A DNA stretch of 14,422 nucleotides from Desulfobacula sp. GTDB lineage: Bacteria; Desulfobacterota; Desulfobacteria; Desulfobacterales; Desulfobacteraceae. Below are positions 7,090 to 14,422 of this stretch, in pieces; the first letter of the stretch is position 1, and each line of letters starts with the position of its first letter. The notes under the pieces were generated by a model that did not search any database, was not told where the DNA came from, and worked only from the letters and a program-made list of their open reading frames with translations. The position numbers and the translations under genes are program-made. Where the stretch lies: NCBI GenBank assembly GCA_029940235.1, contig JAOZRI010000010.1:5346-19767 (forward strand). The letters are read 5' to 3'.

Positions 7090-7425
7090 ATGACAAAAAA
7101 TATAATTGAAATTGAAGATGACTCCTTTGAGCAAACAGTCCTTAAATCAGAAAAACCTGTAATGGTAGATTTCTGGGCACCCTGGTGCGGACCATGTAAA
7201 GCCATTGCTCCAACTGTTGAAGCACTTGAAAAAGAGTTTGGTGAAAAAATGACATTTGCAAAGGTAAATGTTGATGAAAATCCAGCCAGCCCCAGTAAAT
7301 ATGGAGTGCAGGCAATTCCTACATTGATTTTTTTTAAAGATGGAGAAATTGCTGAGCAAATCACGGGAATGGTTGCTAAAGAAAAGCTTGAAGAGACCAT
7401 TAAATCAGTCTTGCAGGGAGAATAA
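7090..7425 (+). CDS. trxA: Thioredoxin
   Basis: Small cytoplasmic thiol-disulfide oxidoreductase that passes electrons from thioredoxin reductase to protein disulfides, for example in ribonucleotide reductase or APS/PAPS-linked and stress pathways. The 111-residue length is normal. The active site is the canonical WCGPC, with Cys33 and Cys36. The buried acid is Asp27 in VDFWA, and the cis-proline loop is AIPTLIFF with Pro77. The start is set by AGGAAGG five bases upstream. The reductase gene follows after only 3 bp, so the redox pair is almost certainly co-transcribed from the promoter at 7013-7041. Nothing appears degenerate. The N-terminus has no signal peptide, consistent with a cytoplasmic location. 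Confidence 0.97.
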   Translation: MTKNIIEIEDDSFEQTVLKSEKPVMVDFWAPWCGPCKAIAPTVEALEKEFGEKMTFAKVNVDENPASPSKYGVQAIPTLIFFKDGEIAEQITGMVAKEKLEETIKSVLQGE

Positions 7426-7428
7426 AGC

Positions 7429-8355
7429 ATGGCAGAAACTGACTATGATCTTGTTATAATTGGAGCAGGACCTGCAGGTCTGACTGCAGGAATTTATGCA
7501 GCAAGGGCAAGAATGAATGTTCTTCTTTTAGAAAAAGCAGTGCCCGGCGGCCAGATCCTGGTGACAGACTGGATAGAAAACTACTCAGGATTTCCCGAAG
7601 GTATATCAGGATTTGATCTTGCAGAAAAAATGAAAAATCAGGCTGAACAACTCGGACTTAAGATTGAGACAGCAGAGGTTCACTCCCTTAATCTTTCGGC
7701 AACAAAAAAAGAAATTATTTTAAAAGATAAGAGTATTACAGCCAAAAGTCTTATTATTGCCTCTGGTGCTTCTCCAAGCAAACTTGGAATTGGTGAAGAA
7801 AAATTCATGGGCAAAGGTATTTCCTTTTGTGCTACATGTGATGGCCCATTTTTCAAGGATAAAATTGTTGTAGCTGTGGGAGGAGGGGATACAGCAGTTC
7901 AAGAATCCATATTCCTTACAAAATTTGCAAAAAAAGTTTATCTTATTCATAGAAGAGATGAACTTAGAGCCACAAAAATACTCCAGGAACGCGCCTTTGA
8001 AAATGACAAAATAGAGATTGTGTGGGACACTGTTGCAACAGGAATTGACGGCTTTTTTGGAGTTGAAAGTGTAAAAATTAAAAATGTGAAAACAGATGTT
8101 GAAACAGCCATAAAAGCTGATGGCTGTTTTATCTGGGTTGGAATTTTACCAAATACTTCTTTTTTAAATGACTCTGTTAAAACAGATGAAGCTGGTTTTA
8201 TTCAAGCTGATAAGAATATGCAGGCATCTGTGCCCGGTGTATTTGCCATTGGAGATGTAAGAGATACTCCTTTAAGACAGGTATCCACTGCAGTTGGAGA
8301 TGGTGCCATTGCAGCTGTATCTGCAGAACATTTTGTTGAAGGTCTAAATTCATGA
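7429..8355 (+). CDS. trxB: Thioredoxin-disulfide reductase
   Basis: FAD-containing enzyme that uses NADPH to reduce the thioredoxin encoded just upstream. The 308-residue length is usual for the low-molecular-weight bacterial type. Motifs include the N-terminal FAD-binding GAGPAG (12-17), redox-active CATC (Cys134, Cys137) in ISFCATCDGPFF, and nucleotide-binding GGGDTA (151-156). HRRDELRA (174-181) has the arginines that normally read the 2'-phosphate of NADPH. The C-terminal FAIGDVRDTPLRQVSTAVGDGAIAA forms the second FAD site. Because the HRRxxxR pattern is intact, I favour NADPH over a ferredoxin- or F420-linked variant. GGGAG near the end of trxA supplies the ribosome site. The stop overlaps the ATG of bamD by 4 bp (ATGA), implying translational coupling. 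Confidence 0.97.
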   Translation: MAETDYDLVIIGAGPAGLTAGIYAARARMNVLLLEKAVPGGQILVTDWIENYSGFPEGISGFDLAEKMKNQAEQLGLKIETAEVHSLNLSATKKEIILKDKSITAKSLIIASGASPSKLGIGEEKFMGKGISFCATCDGPFFKDKIVVAVGGGDTAVQESIFLTKFAKKVYLIHRRDELRATKILQERAFENDKIEIVWDTVATGIDGFFGVESVKIKNVKTDVETAIKADGCFIWVGILPNTSFLNDSVKTDEAGFIQADKNMQASVPGVFAIGDVRDTPLRQVSTAVGDGAIAAVSAEHFVEGLNS

Positions 8356-9005
8356 AAAAACTATTTTTATTTATTGTACTACCTTCTTTATTGTTTTGTG
8401 GATGTTCTCTGTTTGAATCTTCCCACGAAATGGAAAAAAGTTCCCAGGAACTGGTTTTTGAGGGATCTTCTGCATTTACAGCAGGTGATTATAAAGAGGC
8501 TGTACAAGCCTATACAGATTTAAAGGATTGGTATCCCTTTAGTAAATATGCCATTCTGGCCGAGCTTAAAATTGCAGATTCCCATTATCACCTTGAAGAG
8601 TATGATGAAGCAATTTTCAACTATGAAGAGTTTGAAAAGATGCACCCGAAAAATGAAGCTGTTCCCTATGTTATTTACCAGGTGGGGCTTTGCTGGTTTG
8701 AACAGCTGGATACAGTTGACAGAGACCGTACACCTGCAAAAAACAGTATGGTTCAGTTCAAACGATTAATAAATCAGTTCCCTGAAAGTGAATATTCAAA
8801 AAAAGCAAAGAAGAATATTAAAACCTGCCTGGCAAACCTTTCCGGCCATGAACTTTATGTTGCCAATTATTACATGAAAACAGAAGAGTATAAAGCAGCA
8901 TTAAAAAGATATGAATATCTTGTTGAGCATTATCCAGATTCCAAGGAGAGCAAAGAGGCTTTAAATAAAATACCCGAGTGTAGAGCCCTGGCCAATAAAA
9001 AATAA
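8352..9005 (+). CDS. bamD: Outer membrane protein assembly factor BamD (lipoprotein)
   Basis: Essential lipoprotein of the BAM complex, which folds beta-barrel proteins into the outer membrane together with BamA. The 217-residue product has a lipoprotein signal (MKK, hydrophobic residues 4-15) with probable lipidation at Cys18 in LFCGCS. The rest is tetratricopeptide-like helical repeats, for example [28 protein letters not shown] (39-66) and [22 protein letters not shown] (176-197). The BamD hallmark is [33 protein letters not shown] (120-152), followed by [13 protein letters not shown] (163-175). Its start overlaps trxB by 4 bp with AAGG upstream. Its presence shows that the organism has an outer membrane. 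Placement after trxAB may simply reflect shared growth demand; a link to disulfide chemistry is not indicated. Confidence 0.93.
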   Translation: MKKLFLFIVLPSLLFCGCSLFESSHEMEKSSQELVFEGSSAFTAGDYKEAVQAYTDLKDWYPFSKYAILAELKIADSHYHLEEYDEAIFNYEEFEKMHPKNEAVPYVIYQVGLCWFEQLDTVDRDRTPAKNSMVQFKRLINQFPESEYSKKAKKNIKTCLANLSGHELYVANYYMKTEEYKAALKRYEYLVEHYPDSKESKEALNKIPECRALANKK

Positions 9006-9088
9006 AAATTTCTTTACTTTCATCTGTTTTTAATATATTAATTACAGGTTTTTATTTTGTTAAAATAATTTGTTACAGGAGTATAAAT

Positions 9089-9283
9089 ATGTCGAAAGAG
9101 TGTGCTATTTGCGGAAAAAAACCAATGGTTGGAAATAATGTCAGCCATGCTCATAATTTGAATAAAAGAAGATTCAACCCTAACCTTCAAAGGGTTCGTG
9201 CTGTTATTAAAAAAGGATGTGTCAGAAAAATAGATGTCTGCACAAGCTGTATAAAAGCAGGCAAGGTTATTAAATCAGCATAA
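9089..9283 (+). CDS. rpmB: 50S ribosomal protein L28
   Basis: Small protein of the large ribosomal subunit. The 64-residue sequence has the short zinc-binding form of L28: CAIC near the N-terminus (Cys5, Cys8) and CTSC near the C-terminus (Cys51, Cys54) would coordinate one zinc ion. The core [26 protein letters not shown] is typical and rich in basic residues for rRNA contact. The ribosome site AGGAG lies 7 bases before the ATG. It follows bamD by 83 AT-rich bases in which I see no convincing promoter, so read-through from the trx promoter is possible. It converges on rel, with an 18-bp inverted repeat between them. Confidence 0.97.
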   Translation: MSKECAICGKKPMVGNNVSHAHNLNKRRFNPNLQRVRAVIKKGCVRKIDVCTSCIKAGKVIKSA

Positions 9284-9290
9284 TGTAATT

Positions 9291-9358
9291 AATTTTTAGT
9301 TTTGAATTTTGCATTCTTCAATTTTGGGATTTCCAACCTTAATTCAAAACTAAAAATT
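9291..9358. terminator. 18-bp perfect inverted repeat between convergent rpmB and rel
   Basis: AATTTTTAGTTTTGAATT (9291-9308) is exactly complementary to AATTCAAAACTAAAAATT (9341-9358), with a 32-base spacer. It fills the 87-bp gap between two convergent genes, so the natural reading is a bidirectional transcription-ending structure. It is unusual for that role: the stem is almost pure A/T and the loop is long. A short inner hairpin (TTGG with CCAA, 9324-9336) could shorten the loop. It could also be the relic of a small palindromic mobile repeat. Confidence 0.5.
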
Positions 9359-9370
9359 TAAAATCCATAG

Positions 9371-11524
9371 TTATTCCAACCTTATGATGCGTTTTACATC
9401 AGTAACTTTCTTAACTTTTCTGATATCTGACATAATTTTGCGAAGCTGGGCTGAGCTCTCAACAAGACAGGTAAAATAAAACAGACCAAGACCAGTATCT
9501 TGAGTTTCAGTTCTTGCATTTAAAATATTAGATTTATGCTTACTTATGACAGCAGCAATATCTGCAAGGAGTCCGAATCTGTCATCGGTTTTCACCTTGA
9601 TACTGGCAGGGTATGATTCTGTAAAGCTGTCACTCCATTGAACTTCAATATGGCGCTCTTGACTCATTTTCATAATATTCAGGCAACCTTTCCTATGGAT
9701 AGTAACTCCCTGACCCTGGGTAATATATCCAATGATGGGATCTCCAGGAAGAGGATTGCAGCATTTTGAAAATTTGACAAGGATATCATCCAGCCCTTTT
9801 ACTATAATACCAGTACTGGCTTTTGGCTTACGTTTTCTAACGAGTTTTTGAAGAAGATTTTTTGTTTTTGTCTCCTTATTTTCAAGTTCTGGCAGGGCTT
9901 TATTTAAAACCTGCAAAGGAGTAAGCTTTCCAAATCCAACGTGCGCGATCAAGTCATCCACGCTTTTAAAGCCAAAGATGTCTGCAACTTTTTCGATCTG
10001 TCCTGATTTAACAAGAGCATTGAAATTCTGGTTTTTCTTTTTAAAAGTCTTTTCACACATCTCCCTGCCAAGGGAGTAGCTTCTCTCTCTCTCTCTTGCA
10101 TTTATCCAGGCACGAATTTTAGCCCTTGCCTTTACGGTCTTTACAAAATTAAGCCAGTCCGGGCTCGGGGTGTGACCTTTTGTGGTAATAATCTCTATTG
10201 TATCACCGGTGTGAAGTTCATGGGTCAACTGAACCAATTTTCCGTTTACCTTTGCTCCTGTACACTGGGCCCCCACTTCAGTATGTATCATATAGGCAAA
10301 ATCCACAGGTGTGGCTTTTTTGGGCAGGGTTCTGATCTCTCCCTGGGGCGTGAAAACATAAATTTCATCGGGATAAAGATCAATACGGACATTCTCTAAA
10401 AATTCATCGGGATCATTATAATTTTCCTGATTTTCCACAAGCTTGGATATCCATGCAAATAATTCACCAGTGCTTTCATCAACATTTGTACCCTCTTTAT
10501 AGCTCCAGTGGGCTGCAATTCCAGATTCTGCAATCTCATCCATGTCACGGGTTCTGATTTGAATCTCAACCCTATCCCCCTTTGGCCCTACCACTGTGGT
10601 ATGAATGGACTGATACATATTAGGTTTGGGATTGCCAATATAATCTTTTATTTTATAATAAATAGGCTTCCACATGGAGTGAATTGCCCCCATGGCAGCA
10701 TAGCACTGGGGAATAGTATCAAGAATAATTCTAAATGCAGTGATATCATATACTTCATTGAATTCAAGATTCTGGGATTTCATTTTCTGATAAATGCTGT
10801 ATGGCTGTTTATAGCGCCCTTTTATTACACCATCCAATCCCATTTCCTGCATTTTTTCATGGAGTTGTTCACTGACTTCTTTTATGTAATCATCTTTTTC
10901 ACTCTTAGCCTTATTTACCAGTGCATCTATGCGGTCATAATCATCTCTCAATGTATAATAAAAAGCAATCTCTTCCAGCTCATATTTTATCCAGAAAATT
11001 CCAAGACGTGCGGCTATGGGAGCATATATATCAAGGGTTTCCTGGGCAATAGCAGCTTGTTTTTCAGGTTTACGATGATATTTAAGAGTCCTCATATTAT
11101 GTATTCTATCGGCAAGCTTTATCAAAACCACCCTTATATCATCTGCCATGGCAAGGATCATTTTTCTCAGGCTCTCTGCCTGGTGGGCGATTTTAGTTGA
11201 AAACGATAAGCCGGAAAGCTTTGTGACGCCTGATACAATATGGGCAACTCCGGGGCCAAACATCTCCTCAATATCTTCTCGTGTTGCTGGAGTGTCTTCA
11301 ATAACATCGTGTAAAAGTGCTGCTGCAATACTCTCAACATCAAGACGCATTTCAGCTAAAATATTGGCAACTTCAAGGGGATGGGATAGATAGGGTTCAC
11401 CGGAAAGCCGCATCTGCCCTTCATGCACCCTTGCAGAATATATATAGGCCCGGTCTATAATGTCTGGGTCACCATCAGGATTATACTCATATATTTTGTC
11501 TAGTATGTCAGTAATTCTAATCAT
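9371..11524 (-). CDS. rel: RelA/SpoT family (p)ppGpp synthetase/hydrolase
   Basis: Stringent-response enzyme that makes and degrades the alarmone (p)ppGpp. The 717 residues show the full long-RSH layout. The N-terminal HD hydrolase keeps its metal ligands: His48, His72-Asp73 in LLHDVIEDT, and Asp139 in KLADRIHNMRTL. The synthetase domain includes PYSIYQKM (241-248), YDITAFRIIL (259-268), and KPNMYQSIHTTV through EIQIRTRDMDEIAESGIAAHW (300-340). Next come a TGS domain (about 387-448), a conserved-Cys region KCCNPLPGD (587-595), and a C-terminal ACT domain (about 641-714). Because the HD residues are intact it should be bifunctional (Rel/SpoT-like), unlike E. coli RelA. The ribosome site is weak. 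It lies downstream of proS, beyond a long palindromic element, which may affect its expression. Confidence 0.95.
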   Translation of the reverse strand: MIRITDILDKIYEYNPDGDPDIIDRAYIYSARVHEGQMRLSGEPYLSHPLEVANILAEMRLDVESIAAALLHDVIEDTPATREDIEEMFGPGVAHIVSGVTKLSGLSFSTKIAHQAESLRKMILAMADDIRVVLIKLADRIHNMRTLKYHRKPEKQAAIAQETLDIYAPIAARLGIFWIKYELEEIAFYYTLRDDYDRIDALVNKAKSEKDDYIKEVSEQLHEKMQEMGLDGVIKGRYKQPYSIYQKMKSQNLEFNEVYDITAFRIILDTIPQCYAAMGAIHSMWKPIYYKIKDYIGNPKPNMYQSIHTTVVGPKGDRVEIQIRTRDMDEIAESGIAAHWSYKEGTNVDESTGELFAWISKLVENQENYNDPDEFLENVRIDLYPDEIYVFTPQGEIRTLPKKATPVDFAYMIHTEVGAQCTGAKVNGKLVQLTHELHTGDTIEIITTKGHTPSPDWLNFVKTVKARAKIRAWINARERERSYSLGREMCEKTFKKKNQNFNALVKSGQIEKVADIFGFKSVDDLIAHVGFGKLTPLQVLNKALPELENKETKTKNLLQKLVRKRKPKASTGIIVKGLDDILVKFSKCCNPLPGDPIIGYITQGQGVTIHRKGCLNIMKMSQERHIEVQWSDSFTESYPASIKVKTDDRFGLLADIAAVISKHKSNILNARTETQDTGLGLFYFTCLVESSAQLRKIMSDIRKVKKVTDVKRIIRLE

Positions 11525-11550
11525 ATTTAATTAGTGCCTGATTCAAAACC

Positions 11551-11678
11551 AGTGTTTGAGCAAAAATTTGCCCAGATGTTAGGCGCAATTAATTTTACAA
11601 CCGGAGTGTACTGAAGTACATGAGGATTGTAAAATTTTGCAGCAACAAAGCAGATGAGTGAATTTTCGTTCAAACACT
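11551..11678. repeat. 128-bp imperfect palindromic element between proS and rel
   Basis: The outer arms AGTGTTTGA (11551-11559) and TCAAACACT (11670-11678) are perfectly complementary. So are the inner arms AATTTTACAA (11591-11600) and TTGTAAAATT (11627-11636), and the apical GTACT (11608-11612) with AGTAC (11615-11619). Much of the sequence between these blocks also pairs, for example AAAATT (11563-11568) with AATTTT (11661-11666), interrupted by mismatches and G-U pairs. As RNA it would make one long stem-loop. It starts 2 bp past the proS stop and ends 26 bp before the rel start codon. It carries no transposase and no evident target duplication. From memory it resembles palindromic repeats dispersed through Desulfobacterales genomes, but that was not checked. 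Confidence 0.7.
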
Positions 11679-11680
11679 TT

Positions 11681-13192
11681 TTAATATGCCTTGGCAAAAA
11701 GTACCCGTCTCGAACTTGAATTATCACAGTAGATACATTTACCTTCTTCTGTGGGACTGTCAAAGGGGATACATCTGATAGTCACAGACAGATCCTTTTT
11801 TATCTTCCCTTCACACTCTTGAGATCCACACCAGTGTGCCATGACAAAGGCACCATTATTAAATCCTTTGGCTTTTTTATACAATTTATAAAATTTATTT
11901 TTATCATCAATTTCAAATGTATTCTCTTTTCTACGGTTCACAGCCCGACTAAAATAATTATCCTGGATATTATCCAAAATATCTGTAATCTGATCTATAA
12001 ACTCTTCCCTGTTCATGGATTGTTTTTTGTTCGAAGGTTCGTCCCTTCTTGCCATAAAAACTGAATTTTGTGCAATATCCCTTGGTCCCAGTTCAATACG
12101 CACGGGAATACCCTTTTTAACCCACTCCCAACCCCTGGCACCGCCTATATCTCTATCATCAATTTCAACTATAAGTTTTCTGCCATGAAATTGTTTTGTC
12201 TCCAGTGCATCTTTAAGGCTTTTGGCACTTTCCAGGACTGCCATGTTGTCACCATCTTTTTTAATAATAGGCAAAATAACAATATGGGCAGGAGCCACTC
12301 TTGGAGGCATCACAAGACCATCATCATCGGAATGAACCATAATCATCCCGCCTATCATGCGGGTGGAAGTACCCCATGAGGTTGTCCATGCAAAGGCTTC
12401 TTCTCCCTCTTCATTCTGAAATTTAATATCAGAACCCCTGGCAAAATTCTGCCCCAGAAAATGGGAAGTTCCAGCTTGCAGTGCCCTTTTGTCCTGCATC
12501 ATGGACTCAATACAGAGAGTATCCTCAGCCCCTGGAAATCTTTCTGAAACAGTTTTCCTACCTCTGATTACCGGCATGGCTAGATACTCTTCAACAAACT
12601 TAGTATAGACATCCAGCATGAGCATGGTTCTCTCTTTTGCTTCAGGTTCTGTTGCATGGGCAGTGTGGCCCTCCTGCCATAAGAACTCACTGGTTCTTAA
12701 AAACATGCGGGTTCGCATCTCCCAGCGCACAACATTGGCCCACTGATTTAAAAGAATGGGAAGATCCCTGTAGCTTGTTGTCCATTTGGACATGGATTCA
12801 CCAATAATTGTTTCAGATGTTGGGCGGACAATCAGAGGTTCAGCAAGTTTTCCTGCCGGTACCAAACCGCCTTTATCATCTTTTTCAAGCTTGTGATGGG
12901 TCACAACAGCACACTCTTTGGCAAAGCCTTCCACATGTTCTGCCTCTTTTTCCAGGTAACTTAAGGGAATAAAAAGAGGAAAATAGGCATTTTTCACACC
13001 TGTCTCTTTAAACATTATATCCATCTGGTTCATGATATTTTCCCACAGGGCATAGCCCCAGGGTTTTATTACCATACATCCCCGGACAGGGGAGTTTTCC
13101 GCCATATCCGAAGCTTTAATCACTGCCTGATACCAAGCTGGATAATCCTGTTCCCGTGTTGGCTCAATTGCTGTTTTACTCTTTTTACCCAT
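11681..13192 (-). CDS. proS: Prolyl-tRNA synthetase, archaeal/eukaryote-like type
   Basis: Class II aminoacyl-tRNA synthetase that charges tRNA-Pro. At 503 residues it is shorter than the roughly 570-residue ProRS of E. coli, has no room for the inserted editing domain, and carries the C-terminal zinc domain of the archaeal/eukaryote-like type. Visible parts are RPTSETIIGESMSKWTTSYRDLP (123-145), motif 2 RTRMFLRTSEFLWQEGHTAH (160-179), and motif 3 around GTSTRMIGGMIMVHSDDDGL (274-293). The anticodon-binding region HIVILPIIKK starts near 303. Zinc ligands are Cys455, Cys460, Cys486 and Cys489. The protein ends in FAKAY, with the family's conserved terminal tyrosine, which confirms the 3' end is complete. 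The start overlaps the ispG stop by one base (TAATG), with GGAG 7 bases upstream. Confidence 0.95.
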   Translation of the reverse strand: MGKKSKTAIEPTREQDYPAWYQAVIKASDMAENSPVRGCMVIKPWGYALWENIMNQMDIMFKETGVKNAYFPLFIPLSYLEKEAEHVEGFAKECAVVTHHKLEKDDKGGLVPAGKLAEPLIVRPTSETIIGESMSKWTTSYRDLPILLNQWANVVRWEMRTRMFLRTSEFLWQEGHTAHATEPEAKERTMLMLDVYTKFVEEYLAMPVIRGRKTVSERFPGAEDTLCIESMMQDKRALQAGTSHFLGQNFARGSDIKFQNEEGEEAFAWTTSWGTSTRMIGGMIMVHSDDDGLVMPPRVAPAHIVILPIIKKDGDNMAVLESAKSLKDALETKQFHGRKLIVEIDDRDIGGARGWEWVKKGIPVRIELGPRDIAQNSVFMARRDEPSNKKQSMNREEFIDQITDILDNIQDNYFSRAVNRRKENTFEIDDKNKFYKLYKKAKGFNNGAFVMAHWCGSQECEGKIKKDLSVTIRCIPFDSPTEEGKCIYCDNSSSRRVLFAKAY

Positions 13193-14274
13193 TAAATATC
13201 TCCACTTTTTTCATTTTCAATATTATCAATTTCCATCAATAATTGTTCCACAAGTTTATCCTGATCAATCTTGCGTATTACTTTTCCTTTTTTAAACAAA
13301 ATACCTTTGCCATCACCACCTGCTATACCAATGTCTGCCTCTTTTGCTTCTCCCGGGCCATTTACAGCACAACCCATAATGGCAACTTTAATCTTAGACG
13401 AGCGTTCAAGTAAAGCTTTTTCTGTATCATGGGCTATTTTAAAAAGATCAATTTTGCATCTTCCGCATGTTGGGCATGAAATTAATTCAGGGCCCCGGCT
13501 TCTAATCCCTAAAGCCCGCAGAATCTCGAAACCAGTTCTTATCTCTTCCACAGGATCCCTTGTCAATGAAACCCGCATGGTATCACCGAGCCCTTCGGCA
13601 AGGAGCATACCAATACCGATTGCAGATTTTGCAATGCCGGCATAAAGTCCTCCTGCTTCAGTTACTCCGATATGAAACGGCACATCGGTCTTAGGAGCAA
13701 GAAGTCTGTAAGCTTGCACAGTACGGGAGACATCAGAAGCCTTAAGGGATACCTTTATATCATGAAAATCCAGATCTTCAAGAATTTTTATATTGATCAA
13801 GGCACTCTCCTTCATGGCCTTAGCAGTAATACCAAAACGTTTTTCAATATTTTTTTCAAGTGATCCTGCATTAACACCAATTCTTATGGAAATTTTATGC
13901 TCTTTTGCACAATCCACCACAGCCTTGATTTTTTTTTGTTCTCCTATATTGCCGGGATTTATCCTTAAAGCATCCACACCTGCCTTTGCAGATGCAATTG
14001 CAAGCCTGTAATCAAAATGGATATCAGCTATTACAGGAATAGAAATTTTCTGTTTGATCTTCTCAATGGCAAGGGCAGCTTCCATATCAGGAACTGCCAC
14101 ACGGATAATCTCACAACCTGCCTTCTCAAGGGCAAGTATCTGTTTTACCGTGGCTTGGACATCCTGTGTCTGGGTATTGGTCATGGATTGAACTGATATT
14201 GGTGAATCTGAACCCACCTTTACATTTCCAACACTGATTTGACGAGTTTTCCGTCTTTTTTCAATTAGAGACAT
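13192..14274 (-). CDS. ispG: 4-hydroxy-3-methylbut-2-en-1-yl diphosphate synthase (IspG/GcpE)
   Basis: Iron-sulfur enzyme of the deoxyxylulose (MEP) isoprenoid pathway. It converts methylerythritol cyclodiphosphate to HMBDP in the step before IspH. The 360-residue length fits the compact bacterial form. The N-terminal TIM-barrel part contains RKTRQISVGNVKVGSDSPISVQSMTNT (8-34) and the VIADIHFDYRLA and DALRINPGN segments (81-109). The [4Fe-4S] ligands are Cys267 and Cys270 in ISCPTCGRC and Cys302 in MGCAVNGPGE, with Glu309 in the same motif. AGGGAG lies about 11 bases before the ATG. The start overlaps the upstream gene by 14 bp and the stop overlaps proS by one base, so the genes form a translationally coupled - strand operon. 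No dxr or rseP is visible within the window. Confidence 0.97.
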   Translation of the reverse strand: MSLIEKRRKTRQISVGNVKVGSDSPISVQSMTNTQTQDVQATVKQILALEKAGCEIIRVAVPDMEAALAIEKIKQKISIPVIADIHFDYRLAIASAKAGVDALRINPGNIGEQKKIKAVVDCAKEHKISIRIGVNAGSLEKNIEKRFGITAKAMKESALINIKILEDLDFHDIKVSLKASDVSRTVQAYRLLAPKTDVPFHIGVTEAGGLYAGIAKSAIGIGMLLAEGLGDTMRVSLTRDPVEEIRTGFEILRALGIRSRGPELISCPTCGRCKIDLFKIAHDTEKALLERSSKIKVAIMGCAVNGPGEAKEADIGIAGGDGKGILFKKGKVIRKIDQDKLVEQLLMEIDNIENEKSGDI

Positions 14275-14422
14275 TATACAATTTTCTCCCTAAAACCCTG
14301 CTATAACACTTAAATGCTCCGGCTGCAGGCCATGTTTTGAAAACATGATTTGAAATCTCATCCAGGCAACTTGCAAGTTCTTTTTTATCATGGATTGCAA
14401 TACCCAAGGGTTTTGAGAATAT
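14261..14422 (-). CDS. Unrecognised protein, C-terminal fragment (gene runs off the window)
   Basis: The - strand reading frame is open from the right edge to a TGA at 14261-14263, giving 53 residues that end a larger protein. Features include LGIAIHDKKELASCLDEISNHVF, then a Trp-Pro and a small-residue stretch with Cys and Arg. It has no transmembrane segment or motif I can name. Gene status is supported by the absence of stops across the whole segment, a composition like that of real proteins, and a 14-bp overlap with ispG, which fits the tight packing of this operon. It is probably the gene immediately upstream of ispG in the same transcript. I could not assign a family from this fragment. 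Confidence 0.5.
   Translation of the reverse strand: MFSKPLGIAIHDKKELASCLDEISNHVFKTWPAAGAFKCYSRVLGRKLYNVSN

Noticed and set aside
9006..9088. Promoter for rpmB in the bamD-rpmB gap.
   Set aside because: The candidate boxes (TTACAG with TAAAAT, 13-bp spacing; other AT-rich pairs) have wrong spacing or poor -35 matches.
10508..11200. A 230-residue + strand frame opposite rel.
   Set aside because: It is antisense to well-conserved synthetase and hydrolase codons of rel, its product is low-complexity and Ile/Phe/His-rich, and it shows no family motif.
11527..11763. A 78-residue - strand open frame overlapping the proS 3' end and the gap before rel.
   Set aside because: Its first part is proS read in another frame and its second part is a translation of the palindromic element. 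It has no independent ribosome site. It is best treated as a spurious frame produced by the repeat.

Overview
The window is about 14.4 kb of bacterial chromosome, densely packed with genes and mostly housekeeping in content. The gene set points to a Gram-negative anaerobe of the Desulfobacterota, most likely a Desulfobacter/Desulfobacula-like sulfate reducer. The clues are BamD (so an outer membrane), an archaeal/eukaryote-type prolyl-tRNA synthetase, a short zinc-ribbon L28, the deoxyxylulose-pathway enzyme IspG, and a generally AT-rich composition. The taxonomic call is inference from gene content and was not searched.

Region 1 (49-4119, + strand) is a branched-chain amino acid ABC importer operon: periplasmic binding protein, permease LivH, permease LivM and ATPase LivF. 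A strong hairpin followed by a T-rich tract separates the binding-protein gene from the permeases. The second ATPase gene, livG, usually sits between livM and livF but is missing here: livM and livF are 6 bp apart. Base composition also drops sharply at that junction.

Region 2 (4137-6908) holds a DEAD-box RNA helicase on the - strand, convergent with livF, and a divergent MFS transporter on the + strand. They are separated by an AT-rich gap of about 0.2 kb that carries a dyad and a possible promoter.

Region 3 (7013-9283, + strand) begins with a near-consensus sigma-70-type promoter. It contains a tight trxA-trxB-bamD cluster (3-bp gap, then a 4-bp overlap) followed by rpmB. It joins thiol redox, outer-membrane assembly and the ribosome.

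Region 4 (9371-14422, - strand) reads from right to left: the 3' end of an unrecognised gene, then ispG (14-bp overlap), proS (1-bp overlap), and a bifunctional-looking RelA/SpoT gene. Between proS and rel lies a 128-bp imperfect palindrome starting 2 bp beyond the proS stop codon. It is the most unusual non-coding object in the window. An 18-bp perfect inverted repeat fills the convergent gap between rpmB and rel.

I found no CRISPR array, tRNA, rRNA, transposase, phage gene or defence system. I do not see strong evidence for a new multi-gene system. The best leads are the palindromic element and the livG-less, compositionally mosaic liv operon.
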